Source: Anaeramoeba flamelloides
Lineage: Eukaryota > Metamonada > Anaeramoebidae
Assembly: GCA_027625915.1 (NCBI GenBank)
Contig: JANTQA010000012.1
Span: forward strand, 11,680,501-11,744,500
Direction of reading: 5' to 3'
DNA length: 64,000 nt
The notes beneath the pieces were generated by a model. That model worked only from the letters and a program-made list of their open reading frames with translations. It did not search any database and was not told the DNA's origin. Made by a program: the position numbers and the translations under genes. Positions 44,452 to 58,815 of this stretch are shown in pieces (position 1 is the first letter of the stretch; each line of letters opens with the position of its first letter).

Positions 44452-44826
44452 AATATATTGATAGATTTTATTTGAAGAGAAGAAAACTCTATTTATATTT
44501 TTAAAAATATAATTAGATTATTTTTTTATTTTCCAATTTAGTATATAAAATCTTCAAAACATTTTTCAAAGCAATTGAAACAAAATAAAAATAAAAAATA
44601 TTAAAGCAAGATATTATATTTTAAATTTTTGAAATAAAAAGTCAATAGGAAATTAATAAAAGATAGATCTCTTATTCATTTAAAATGAATTCTGATGGTA
44701 TAATTTAATATAAAAAAAAAATAATAAAGGAGAAAGAAAAGGAAAAAGTAAACGAAAAATGACAAAAAAAAGAAAGTGAATATCGACAAATAAAAATTTC
44801 CAGTCATGAAAAATCTCAAAAATTTC
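44452..44826. other. 3' flank of CDC48
   Basis: AT-rich, nothing recognised. Confidence 0.4.
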
Positions 44827-47664
<2,838 letters not shown>

Positions 47665-50630
47665 TGTAAATTGTTTATCTTTGGAATAAATAATAAAAAA
47701 AATGATTTTTTCAACCTGAATTTTTTCATTAAAGGTTAAATTATTTTTGGTTAGAGAGACTCAGTCTTTTTGTTTTGTTTTTCGAGATTTTTTGAGTGAT
47801 TTTTTTGATATTTACATCCCTCTTTAAAAATAGTTTTTTCTATTGGTTAACTCATCACCATAAAAAAAGAACTAAAGTTTTTGCAATTAAATATCTTTAT
47901 GAAGGTTTTGAAAGCTTTGAATGTTCTACCAAAGAATCCTAATCAAAACTTGTTTTTGTTCTTTCTTCTTTTTGCAGCCCATTTCGATTTGAAAGTAATA
48001 TTTAATCACTTAAAATTTTGAGTTTTGAACGAGTTTTTTTTATCAACAGAAAGTTTTCTCTTGAGAATAGAAGAAATTATAAAAACTGAAATGGAGTGTA
48101 CAAACCTTTGAATTTACAATAACGTTTCTTTTAATCAAAAGTAAAAAGAATTTCTTCCAAAACTAGATACTTTTTTTATCATTTTCAAATTGATTCCAAA
48201 GATTTTATATTCCTCAAGAAACAAACTTCTCGATTTGGTCAAATTGCCGATCACATTTTGAAGAATTCAAGACATTTCACCTTAGGGTTTCTTGTAAAAC
48301 ACACTTTAAAAAATCCAACAAAAACTCTCATCTGAAAATCACCCAATACAACAAGTTTTACGGGATTTCAATTAAAACAAGTGGTTTTTTTTTCTCAAAA
48401 ACTTACAAACTTAACCTTTCAATAACATTACATTCAACAGGCATGCAATTTGATTAAAAATCCAAAAAATTGTGAAACTATTTGCATTGTCCTCTCTTCT
48501 TTTTTATTTAGAAATTTAAGGGAGTAGGTACATTTTTCACCTTTCAGTGACACTTTTTATCTGAAACTGAATTATTCAAACGATTTCTTTAATCAAATAC
48601 AGTAATTATGGAACAAATATGAGTGTATGATAATCCTAGTATCACAGATTTACATATTAATTAAAAAATGGAAATTAAAAAATGAAAAATTTGAGTAAGA
48701 AACAATAAATAAAAAAATATTTATTTTTTGATCTTATCTGTTTAATATTTTAAAAATTTACTTCTTCTTTACTTATTTTTTAGTTTTTAATTCTTCAGGG
48801 AGAAACTTTTTATTGTTAAAAATTTGTGAGAAAATAATTATTTTTAATTTTTAGATAATTCTCAAAATTATATTTAAATTCCTATTTTGATCTAATTCAT
48901 CTAATTCCTAAAATTGACTGATTAAAATCAGATATTTTTTTAAAATACTCTTCAAAAATGAAGATTTATTAAATTAATAGAATTCTGATATTATAATAAT
49001 TTATTTTCCATTAAAATGAGATCTTAAAAGAATTCTGAACTCTCATTGAAACTTTTTCTAATTTTTTCTTTTATTTTGGTTGAATCTTTTGTAAATGTTT
49101 TTTGATTTCGAGAATTCAAACCCTTTATTTTTTTTTTTGAAATAGTTTTCTTTATTTTGGTTTTTATTTGATAAAAATATTTGATAAAACCAATTTTTTA
49201 AAACTGTGTATATTTTCAAAAAAATATTAAAAATTAACGTGAAGAGAAATCCAAGGTTATAAATTTTTTGGATTTATACAAATTAAGAAGATACAGAAAA
49301 CCAATCTTTTGAAATAGGTTTAGGTCGAATTTTTTTTTTTTTCAATCTTGATTTCAACAAATTTATTTGAAAAGGTGATCTTTCTTGTTTGGTGTTCGAA
49401 AAGAAAATATTGGTTTCAAATACACACCTTTTTATGTCTATTTTTTGGTTTACTGTTTGACTAATCTCAATCATTCCCATAAACACATTTCTAGACCCAA
49501 AAAATAATTTAATAAAAACTACAAATATAAGCATGAAAAAAATTCATAAAATAGGAAATTTATAGATCCGACTCTGATTTACTTTCATCATTTTCGTAAA
49601 TGGAGTAGATTATGGTATTTTTTTCTAAATTTATAAATCCTTTAGCACTCAAAAAATTTTCAATTTGTAATATTTCGGAATAAAATTTTTTAAAAATGGC
49701 AAATTTTACCACACCCTTAAAGAACCAAAATATAATTTGTGTTCGTTATTTGGTTGGACCACTTTTGTAATATATATGAAATACAAATCTACAGCGACAA
49801 TCAGATTTCAGTATTGGGAACAATTTTCTGATCTGGAAATTGTTACCCCTTTTTATTTTCAAATTTATATAAGTAAACTTGATATTGGTATATTAAAGTT
49901 AAAATATAAAATGGCACATTCTAAAAGAATCATTTATGTAAATTACGAATATTTTACATTTGTTTAGCCTCGATTTATTACGATCCTTTCTCGACAATAT
50001 AAAATTAATTATTTTTTTTTATAAAAAATACACTTTTTTTATATTTTTTTTGCTTAACAATACACGACTTCGCATAGAGAAGTAATTAAGAATTTAGATG
50101 TTTATGAGAAAATAATTGAATTTTACTAAATTATTAGAATAGTTTAACTATGAATGTTGTAAAAGATAGAGTTTTTACAATTTTGGAGATAATTAAAAAG
50201 TCCCATGTATTTATCAAATTTTGATAATAGTAAATATAATATCTGATTATCTTAATAGACTAATAAAAATTTTAATTATAAATCTATTTGGTAAACACCA
50301 ATCTTTCATTTTTTTTCCAATCATTTTTCAGACAATGTATGATATTCTCCAATAGATTTTATATTGAAAATTCCATCAAGCCCAAAAATTAAAATGGGTG
50401 TTTTGTTTACTATTACTGAAATTCGGATAAATACCTGTAACTCTATATTTCTCTCTACAATTGTCAAATCTCAAATTTTTACAGCACCCCATATTTACAC
50501 TTGTACTAGTATAAAATTAGGTATTTTTTACTTAAATAAGCAAAATATATGGATTTAGTGTCTTCTTATCATTAGTATGAAAAAAATAAAAGGGGAAATT
50601 TTGAGTTAAACAAAATTACTAAACTCTTTT
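47665..50630. other. Gene-free stretch upstream of CDC48
   Basis: The first few hundred bases presumably hold the CDC48 promoter; no motif is clear. The frames at 49283-49534 (minus, 83 codons) and 49737-49967 (plus) show no recognisable domain. Otherwise A/T-run sequence. Confidence 0.4.
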
Positions 50631-50821
50631 TCAAAAATTGTGACTCACCTGAAATAATAAATTGAAAAAAAAAAATATCCTTTAGTATTCAAGAACAATT
50701 AATAACTAAATATGATTTTTAATTCTCTTTTAAGTCATTCTAAATCTATAAAAGCCTGATATATTAAAAATTAAAAAAAATAAAACCAAAAACTAAAAAA
50801 AAGTGAGTCACAATTTTTGAA
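50631..50821. mobile_element. 191-bp MITE with GTGACTCAC termini (N)
   Basis: TTCAAAAATTGTGACTCACC at the left is mirrored by GTGAGTCACAATTTTTGAA at the right. The ~150-bp interior is non-coding. Only one copy in the window. Confidence 0.65.
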
Positions 50822-50981
50822 ATGAGCATTACCAATTTTTTATTACTGAAATTTCACTGAAAAAAAATTGAACAACAATATTTTTTATGAATAATTAAAT
50901 CCATTTTCAAAGACATTACAAATTCTCAATTTTCTTAGTGATTATTTGTCTTTTCGAAGATCTTTCTTTTTTTCCACATGA

Positions 50982-51059
<78 letters not shown>

Positions 51060-52189
51060 AAAAGCAAAACTAAAATTTGCAAAATTAGAAAAAATGATTC
51101 TGATCCAAAAATTTGAAAATATTTTTTGAAAAGAATACTGGAATAAACCTTCAAAACAACTCCCATTAACATTATAAAGTAAGTCAAAATTTATGAAAAA
51201 TAGTTTACTTTCATTTATCTTTCATCCTAAATTATAACATTTATTGGTAATACAGCAGATATCCCAAAACTTAAAAGTCTTGAGGATATTTTATCTATTT
51301 TTAACAGTCACAACACATATTTTAAATGTCGATAGCCAAGAAAAAAAGTTTTTTTTTTTTTTTTGGGTAAAAAATAAATAGCAAGAGAGCATTTTTGATA
51401 GATTATATTTGTTTACAATAAAAAATTTTTTTATTTTTTGAATAAAAAAGGAAAGAAAAAAAAAACAATCAAATTAAAAATTCTCCCAATATACTTTTTT
51501 AAAATCTGAAAAACTCAACTTATAACCATAAAAAATAGTTTTAATTTGATTATTTTTAAACCAATAATTAAAATACACAATCTTTTTTTTTTCCAGTATG
51601 TTATTAACAACAAAAAGATTAAATATATCAATAAACTTTAGCATTATTTTTCAATTTTTAACATATTTTGAAACAAACCAAACTAATTCAAATTAACAAT
51701 TCTAATAATAATTAAAAATAATAGATATTATCAAATAACTAATTTGAATAATAATAGTTTGCTGTATGTACCTCTGAATATTTGAAAAAGAAAATTGCTT
51801 AATCCTTTAAATTTCAAGACATGTAATAACTATTTGTAAAATAGATTGATCAATTTGTTTAGATCTTCAAGTATTCAATATTTGAATTATTTTTATTATA
51901 TTTTTAAACTAAGATTAAAGTTTCAATTTTATTTGTTCATGCAAAAATTACTAAAACTGAGATTTCTTGAAAATAAAAATGGTTTGGTAAAATTTTTTCT
52001 TTTTTTCTAATTTGATCCAAAAATCCAAACAAAAATTATCAGATCTTTTGACTGAAAATTTCCTTGGGAAAAATGAACTTCTTTAAAAATGAGAATTAAT
52101 CTCTCTAAATTTAAGTAGTGAAGTTGCATATCGGGTTTAATGGTATCCTTATCTGAATAATTGATATATTACCTAGAGGAAAAAAAAAT
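50822..52189. other. Gene-free stretch with a 67-bp A tract
   Basis: 50988-51054 is an unbroken run of A. The sequence just after it (to ~51150) resembles 38280-38400. No gene seen. Confidence 0.6.
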
Positions 52190-52476
52190 AAATATAAGTT
52201 ACTAGTCACTTAATAAAAATATTTTTTAACTATGAAGTCTGAATATTGATAATTCAACCTTGAAATTTGTGAAAAATTAAACCGTTTTTTTTCAGAAATT
52301 GTTGATATTTTTTACTAGTTCAAGGATCATTCTTAATTGGTTGGGATCTTCAAATATGACTACTTTACTAATCCATTTTTGAGAGAAAATTGGACCATTG
52401 TAGTACTAATGTGACTTACATCCAATAACAACATACTTTAATCTTAGGATTCTCCTCAACAAGCCCTAGTCCCTTA
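52190..52476. repeat. Family H element end, longer copy
   Basis: Resembles 58500-58815 over about 290 bp (TTCAACCTTGAAATTTGTG.., TACTTTACTAATCCATTTTT, CCAATAACAACATACTTTAA) and ends CCTAGTCCCTTAA. Confidence 0.6.
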
Positions 52477-52832
52477 AATCCAATTTATTTTGGTTATTCA
52501 TTTTTCAAATTTCTTTTTCAAATTGATTTTATCATTTCAATTAACCATAATTGTTTATTTTTTTTAACTTTTTGTTGAAAATCTTGTAATGTATTTATAT
52601 AGCTAGAGATTTAAAATACATCTCTGTAACACGTTAAAATCATTAGTACTACTCCAAATAAAATGAAAAAAAAAAAGAAAAACAAAAAAGTGAAATTACC
52701 AATTCTATAATTTTTTTTATTTTTAAAAATTAAAGAAACATTAAAACAGTTTTATAAAAAAGGAAAAAATAATTAATCGAATACAAAATTTTCAAAAGAA
52801 TTTAATCTAGTTGTCAAATAAGAATACATTAA
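52477..52832. other. 3' flank of the bZIP gene
   Basis: AT-rich spacer, nothing recognised. Confidence 0.4.
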
Positions 52833-54515
52833 TTATTTATTTTCAGGTATTTTCAAAGGCTCATTTATTTGTGAATGGTCCATATCTATAATGACCTTTG
52901 GTGAATTATCGAGTATATAGTTATTCTCATTTAATTGCTGCTGTGCCTGTGTATGCGCCTCTGATTGCATATGTTCATGCGCACGGGTTTCTGGGGTAAT
53001 CAACCTAATTGATGGAGGCGCCTCAATTTGCATTTTTTTCTCTGATGATCTGATTGCAGATTGAGTATGATGAGAATTATAACATTGATTTCTGAACGAC
53101 GAATCGTAATTGTAATCATAGTTATAGCCATAGTCATAATCACAATCCGAATCCGAATCTGAAGAAGGTACCAGATTGTTACTAAAGCTGACCAAGCCCC
53201 GCTGCGTGGCGATATTAATTGGTATTCCTGAGAAATCCCTTTTAAAATGGTTGGGGTCAATTGTCAGAGTATTGTCATTGTCATCTCCGATAAGAGATAG
53301 ACCAGGTATTGACCAATTGCAGACAAGGCCCAAAAAGACGAACAATAGGAACAAAGTCCCTGCTATAACTTGCTGTTCCTTTTTGGAATACCTTGTTGAA
53401 GATAATGTATCTGTTTGTTCTTGCTCATCTTTTTCATCTTGATTTTGAAGAATTTGATTTGGAATTGTAGTAAACTTTTTCAGGGTGTCACGAAAGCTTT
53501 TCTTTTTCCTTTTGGAATTCAGAATTTGACCATCAATTTCTAAATCCAATTTATTGGAATTTAATAATTCGCCATTGCTATTATAATAATGATTATCATT
53601 AGAATTATTAAAGGACTGCTGTTGCTTTAACAAGTGTCTTAACATTTTTAATTCTTCATCTTTTGTTTGTAATTGGTTTTTTAACTCGATATTTTCTTGG
53701 CTAATGATTAGATAATTTTTTTCAAGGTTTGTCCAATAATTTTTTTTCTTTTCACGTGCTTTTTTGGCACTTATTCGGTTTTTTTCTAATCTTCGTAAGT
53801 ATTTGTCTTTGGCATCCATTTTTCTGACGTCCTTAACATTAGAGATTTTGATTAATTTTTGTCTTTCTTCAATTGCCCCTTCACTCAGCTCTGTTTTGGA
53901 TCGTACCAATTTGGTATCAACCTGTTGAAAACTGCTTTTCATTTTTCTTCTTCGTTTTCTTTTTCTTTTTCTTTTGATGACTTTTTTTACGATATATTTT
54001 GATCTTTTTTTTGTTTTCTCTTTCTGTTTGTTTTGATTTTTTGGTTCTTCTAGGACCATTTGTTTGTTGTTTTCTTTTTCGTTTGTATTTTGGTTTTCAT
54101 TTTCACCTTTGTTTTCTTTTTTGTTTTCTTTTTTGTTTTTGTTTTTGTTTTCGTTTGAATTTTCGTTTTTATTTTCATTTCCCTTTTGAGAACCTTTTTT
54201 GTAAAAAGTTGAATTTGGTAAATCTAATTGTGGTGATGACATTTCGGAATCCATAAGAAGTGGAGAAGACGAAATTGATTCAATTGACTCAATTGGTGAA
54301 CTTGGTGAAGAGATATCTAAAAGTGATTGTTCTTCTTTGTTTGAATTTGTTTCATCTCTGGAAAATGTTGTTTCAATTTCTGTTGGGAAAAGACTATCTT
54401 TTGATAGGCTCTCTTCTAATTGATCAAACGAAAACAATAAATTGTCAATTTCGGGAAATAAAAGATCGGAATTTTCATTGAAGTCTTGAAAAGAAAAGTT
54501 CAATGCGCTACTCAT
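52833..54515 (-). CDS. Membrane-anchored bZIP transcription factor (ATF6/CREB3-like layout)
   Basis: 560 residues from ATG 54515; the frame is open a little upstream but lacks an earlier ATG. Residues 1-100 are acidic/Ser-rich with hydrophobic spacing (activation-domain-like). 110-170 is an Asn/Lys/Glu-rich repeat tract. 170-195 is a basic run (KRKRKRKRRRK). The bZIP basic region ~238-262 has the N-x7-R signature (NRISAKKAR), followed by a leucine zipper ~264-295 (LEKNYLIISQENIELKNQL...LKMLRHLL). A single hydrophobic segment ~382-400 (VIAGTLFLLFVFLGLVCNW) is followed by SIPGL and a ~150-residue tail rich in Asp/Tyr, with two Cys. This cytosolic bZIP, one membrane span, lumenal tail layout is that of ATF6/CREB3 factors, released by S1P/S2P proteolysis during ER stress. 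An N-x3-P at the membrane segment recalls the S2P-sensitive N-x2-P of ATF6. Function as an ER-stress sensor is inference. Confidence 0.8.
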   Translation of the reverse strand: MSSALNFSFQDFNENSDLLFPEIDNLLFSFDQLEESLSKDSLFPTEIETTFSRDETNSNKEEQSLLDISSPSSPIESIESISSSPLLMDSEMSSPQLDLPNSTFYKKGSQKGNENKNENSNENKNKNKKENKKENKGENENQNTNEKENNKQMVLEEPKNQNKQKEKTKKRSKYIVKKVIKRKRKRKRRRKMKSSFQQVDTKLVRSKTELSEGAIEERQKLIKISNVKDVRKMDAKDKYLRRLEKNRISAKKAREKKKNYWTNLEKNYLIISQENIELKNQLQTKDEELKMLRHLLKQQQSFNNSNDNHYYNSNGELLNSNKLDLEIDGQILNSKRKKKSFRDTLKKFTTIPNQILQNQDEKDEQEQTDTLSSTRYSKKEQQVIAGTLFLLFVFLGLVCNWSIPGLSLIGDDNDNTLTIDPNHFKRDFSGIPINIATQRGLVSFSNNLVPSSDSDSDCDYDYGYNYDYNYDSSFRNQCYNSHHTQSAIRSSEKKMQIEAPPSIRLITPETRAHEHMQSEAHTQAQQQLNENNYILDNSPKVIIDMDHSQINEPLKIPENK

Positions 54516-55549
54516 TACTTTGTTTTTTGTTGTATTAGCTGAAAAGTTTTTTTTTTGAAAGAACAAAGGAAAAGAAAAGAAATGTTATCTTTTAAACAAA
54601 AAGTAGATAAAATGAAAAGAATAATGTATGTTTTTTTTACAAAATGTCTGAGTTGTTCCTTAGAAGTTTAAGACTGTTGGGTTTTTGGTTGAAATTCAAA
54701 TTTTTCTCAAAATAGTAGATTGTAGTTTTTTTTTCATTTATTAAAAATATTTTAGTTGATTTTTTGAAAAAGAACTGGCTTGTCAATTATTTTAGGAACA
54801 TGTTTTGATCATACAAAAAATGTGTTTTTTGAAAATTAATTTTTTTTTTTGGATTGAAATGATGATGGAAGATCAAATTTTAAAATTATTTTATTTTTGT
54901 GAAAATTAAATGTCTGAATTATACAAATCATTCAGAGAAGAAAAAAAGTAAAAAAAGAATTTTACTAGGTTTTTTGATTGATATTCTTCCCCTCTGGTAG
55001 ATTACATTTAAAAGTGATAGAATTTAAGTTGGATGAATAATTTTTTAAATCAGAATGAATCGAAAGTTTTAGGAACATTAATTCACCCAAAATAAGCTAA
55101 TACATTCGATATAAAAAGATCCGACAAATAATTCAGATTTACAAATTACCTTCTTTTTCTTTGGAAACTCTAATAAAAAAAAAGAATAAAAAAAATCAAA
55201 AAATTTTTGCGCTTTATTATTCTAAGATAAGTAATCTATTTGATTTCCATTTAAGGTCAATGTTCATTATCTTGGATATAAATAATCTTTACATGACTAG
55301 CAACATATTTTTCGTCTTCAAAGAATGTTGATCCAAGAGATCTTCATAAAATTTAAAATATTGTTTTTTTTTTTGAAAATTTGTTCATAGGGTAAAACTA
55401 TTTTCTCTTTTCAAAATTCAAACTTTTACTGAAAAGGTTTGAAAATTAAAAGTTATCTGTCACTAATTATATTCAAATAATTTTTTATCACTCTATAAAT
55501 TATAATTCTAGTGAACCAATATAATTAAAATAAATTTGTATATAACTAA
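54516..55549. other. 5' flank of the bZIP gene
   Basis: AT-rich; presumed promoter without identifiable sites. No gene seen. Confidence 0.4.
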
Positions 55550-56194
55550 ACTCTGTTTCAGTCAAAGTAGCCCAACATTTTTTTCAAATATCAATTATTT
55601 TATATAAATGACCTTTGAAGAACAAATAAGAAATAAACAGAATAATACACATCAGAGAATTGTTGATATATGTCTTAAAGAAAACTAATTAATTCCATAA
55701 ATTTAGCTTAAAAATTGAAAAAATCAAATTCTTACAAAAACCTATTGAGAAAAACAAAAATATTCGTTTTGATCTTCTACTTGATATTTAAATAATAAAT
55801 GTGTAACATTTTTCACTTGATTTTCATTTCCTTTATTTCGAATAGAGACTACAAATACCAAAATAATGCGTTTGGGGGCTTGATTTCTAAAAGTAAAGTC
55901 TGTAAAATGAAGTGAAAAATGTTACACATTTATTATTCAAAGATAAAGTAGAAGATCAAAACGAATATTTTTGTTTTTCTCAATAGGTTTTTGTAAGAAT
56001 TTGATTTTTTCAATTTTTAAGCTAAATTTATGGAATTAATTAGTTTTCTTTAAGACATATATCAACAATTCTCTGATGTGTATTATTCTGTTTATTTCTT
56101 ATTTGTTCTTCAAAGGTCATTTATATAAAATAATTGATATTTGAAAAAAATGTTTTTTTTTGTTTTTTTGGGTAACCTTTGACTGAAACAAAGT
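55550..56194. mobile_element. Hairpin element F (nearly whole length palindromic)
   Basis: Arms of ~285 bp (55550-55835 and 55900-56194) are near-identical inverted copies around a ~65-bp centre. Ends CTNTGTTTCAGTCAAAG and inverse. Inner landmarks: ACCTTTGAAGAACAAATAAG, AATAATACACATCAGAGAAT, AAATGTGTAACATTTTTCAC. Non-coding. A right-arm-only copy is at 28040-28278. Confidence 0.85.
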
Positions 56195-56529
56195 TCATAT
56201 GAAAAATTTAAAAGAACTTTGGGAAAAAACAAATATTTGAGAAAATTTCATCTTAAGATTAAAGTGAAAAACCTTGGGACATTGCTCAGAAGTTTTTATT
56301 ATTTATTTTCGATATGTGAGTTAAGTCTAGGGTATTTTTGATTTTTTGTCAAAAAAGTCAAAACATAGAAAAGTGGTAAAAAATTTAGAATTATTTTTTG
56401 TTATTTTCTGTTTTGGTTAATATTTGCACAAAAGCCTTAAAAATTTTTTGCTATTCAATGGATGCACCAAAATCCTTTACTTCCTAATAAAAACAAGATT
56501 ATATATATATTTTTTTTTCAAACAAATTT
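56195..56529. other. AT-rich spacer
   Basis: Nothing recognised. Confidence 0.4.
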
Positions 56530-56655
56530 TTTTTTAAGGGATTAGTACTTCTATAACAACAAGACAGAATTTTAAAATATGTTATTGGTGATTATCTCTA
56601 CTTACAAATTTTGTCTCTATAAAGTGTCAAAAAATTCTGATTGGCTAAGAAACCC
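56530..56655. repeat. TTAAGGGAT-type element terminus, copy 2
   Basis: TTTAAGGGATTAGTACTTCT through TTAAAATATGTTATTGGTG to GTGTCAAAAAATTCTGATTG; near-copy of 24760-24885. With the inverse end at 58815 it could bound a ~2.28-kb element that contains element P copy 2. Confidence 0.6.
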
Positions 56656-56831
56656 AAATGAGAAAAAATAATATTTTTATTGTGTGATCAATGTTTTTTT
56701 TCCAGAATTTAAAAGAAAACAATAAAATGTTTGATTTACCCCCATTCTGTAACTTTTGATAAAGATAATGTTGGAGAGAGGAAATTAACCCCAAGGGATT
56801 AGCATCATAATAGATTCCCCTATAATTAAAG

Positions 56832-58097
56832 TAGAGGTTTTTGATGATATCTATGGTTAATTCACAGAAAGTTACAAAAATCACGATAATTTCCATCCAC
56901 TCATAATACTTTTGAAAATAGAGTTATTCACTAATATCGAAATACTATTTTGAATATCAATATTCTATAAAATCGTAATTATATAATAAAAAATCGTGAT
57001 AAAAGCCATCATATCATTGTTAAAAAGTAATTACAATATAATAATTAATGGGTTTGGGACTAATTCAGGAATATTTTTAGTTACGTTTTTTTTTTTTGAT
57101 CAAAAAACAGATCCAGGAAAAATAATTATTCTTTTCAACAACAAGAAAGATATTTTAAACAATCAAAGAATTAAATCAAAGAGTTTTATTGTGTATTTTT
57201 TTTTTAAATTTGGTTAAAAACTTCTCTTTCCTTTTAGATCAACAATTATAAAAACTAAAGATGAATATCTATTTTCTCAGTAAAACATGGTTTAGTAAAT
57301 TGTGTTGAATAAAAGAGCTTCTAAAACAACCAGCCCTGCACCAGTTATTTAAAGTGTGTTTTAAGGGTTAAAACATTTTCAAAGTTGACAACTGAAAGGA
57401 GTTGGATAACTTTTCAAGAGCTTTCATCACAACCTTTCCACATTTTCACCAATTATTAAGATTTTTTGTTTTCTTCTTTTTTTATCTTTCTTATTTGAGT
57501 ATCTTTATATTGGACAGAAAACACAACCAGAGCTTAGAGGATTTTTTTTAATCGATCAATAAGAAGGAAAATTACTCTTATTTCATTTTGGTTATTTAAA
57601 CTTGTGAATGTAACAACTCCATTTTGAAAAAAACACATCTCTTTGATATTCAAGTATATTGTTGAAATGGGTCATTATTAGTCTGATCATAAAATTCATT
57701 TGAGATTTTATATATTTTGTTAAAAAAAAAAATAAAAAGATTAAAATTTTTTCCACTACAAACAGTTTCATTCCGATTAGATAAGGATTTAGGTCTTTGA
57801 AAAATGTCAAATACTTGAAGACAATTCACATCCCTTTCAAAGACTTTCAAACATTTTGAAAGAGGGAAATCATTGCCAAAGTCAAGAGATTTGTATTAGT
57901 CAAGAGATTTTTTATGTTGTGATTTCAAAAAAATAATGTTTCATTTTCTCAGGATTTTTATTTTATCACGTAAATATGGAAAATCGTGTTTTTATGATTT
58001 TTTCAATAAAGCAGGATTAATTACAATTTTTTTTATTATTATCAAGAATTAAAAGTTAATATAATGATAATATATAATATCATTAAAACCCCAACTA
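56832..58097. mobile_element. DNA element P, copy 2 (inverted relative to copy 1)
   Basis: Left end TAGAGGTTTTTGATGATATC; right end an eroded inverse (CATTAAAACCCCAACTA). The interior matches 19350-20450 in inverted orientation over its length. The CGCGAT words of copy 1 appear here mostly as TCACGAT, ATCGTAAT and ATCGTGAT, that is, with CG changed to TG/CA. No intact transposase. Confidence 0.75.
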
Positions 58098-58499
58098 GAC
58101 TGTAATTGGGTGTAAATGATATTAGTGTACTATGGTTTGTATGGCACTAAAAAAACTATTATAATTATTATTGCACAATAAATATTTTGATTTTTTCCAT
58201 AATTTTCACTTTAAATATTTTCATTTTGGATCATTTTTTTTTTTAATTAGTTTTCCAAATCTGAAAATAAAAACTCAAAATAATACATTTACAGTATTTA
58301 ATAATTCCTATTTAAAACTTCAAACAGGCAACTATTTTAAGAATTTTTTAATCTCCAAGATTAACTCAATGATCAACAACATAAAAACACAAAGACTGAT
58401 TCGTTTGAGTTAATTTTTATAAAGATAATTATAACCTCAATATATTTCCAAGATTTCAGAAATAATTTATCAAAAAAATATATTGGTTAATTATTTTTA
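58098..58499. other. AT-rich spacer
   Basis: The frame at 58171-58413 (80 codons) is a Phe/Asn-run translation. Nothing recognised. Confidence 0.4.
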
Positions 58500-58815
58500 T
58501 TTTTAAAAAAAAAAACGAATTTTATAGTAACTAATCTACATTTCACCAAATATATAACAAAAGATATTTTGAAAATTTGGAGTCTATAAATTGAAAATTT
58601 AACCTTTAAATTTGTGGAAATGTATAATTTTTTATGAAATTCTTTTTTTTTATACTAATATAATTTTTTTTTTTAATTGATGAGAGCAATAAATAAAATA
58701 CTTTACCAATCGATTTTTAGAGAAAAGTGAACCATGGTACACTAATGTTATTTTCACTCAATGACAACATATTTTAATCTTAGGCTTCTCCTTGGTAGAC
58801 GTTAATCACTTAAAC
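58500..58815. repeat. Family H element end, copy at 58.8 kb
   Basis: Resembles 52190-52476; ends ATCTTAGGCTTCTCCTTGGT then AGACGTTAATCACTTAA. Confidence 0.6.

Noticed and set aside
50938-51187. Poly-Lys and poly-Phe frames
   Set aside because: Translations of the 67-base A tract on either strand.
53999-54256. Plus-strand Phe/Cys-rich frame over the bZIP gene
   Set aside because: Antisense of the Asn/Lys/Glu repeat tract.
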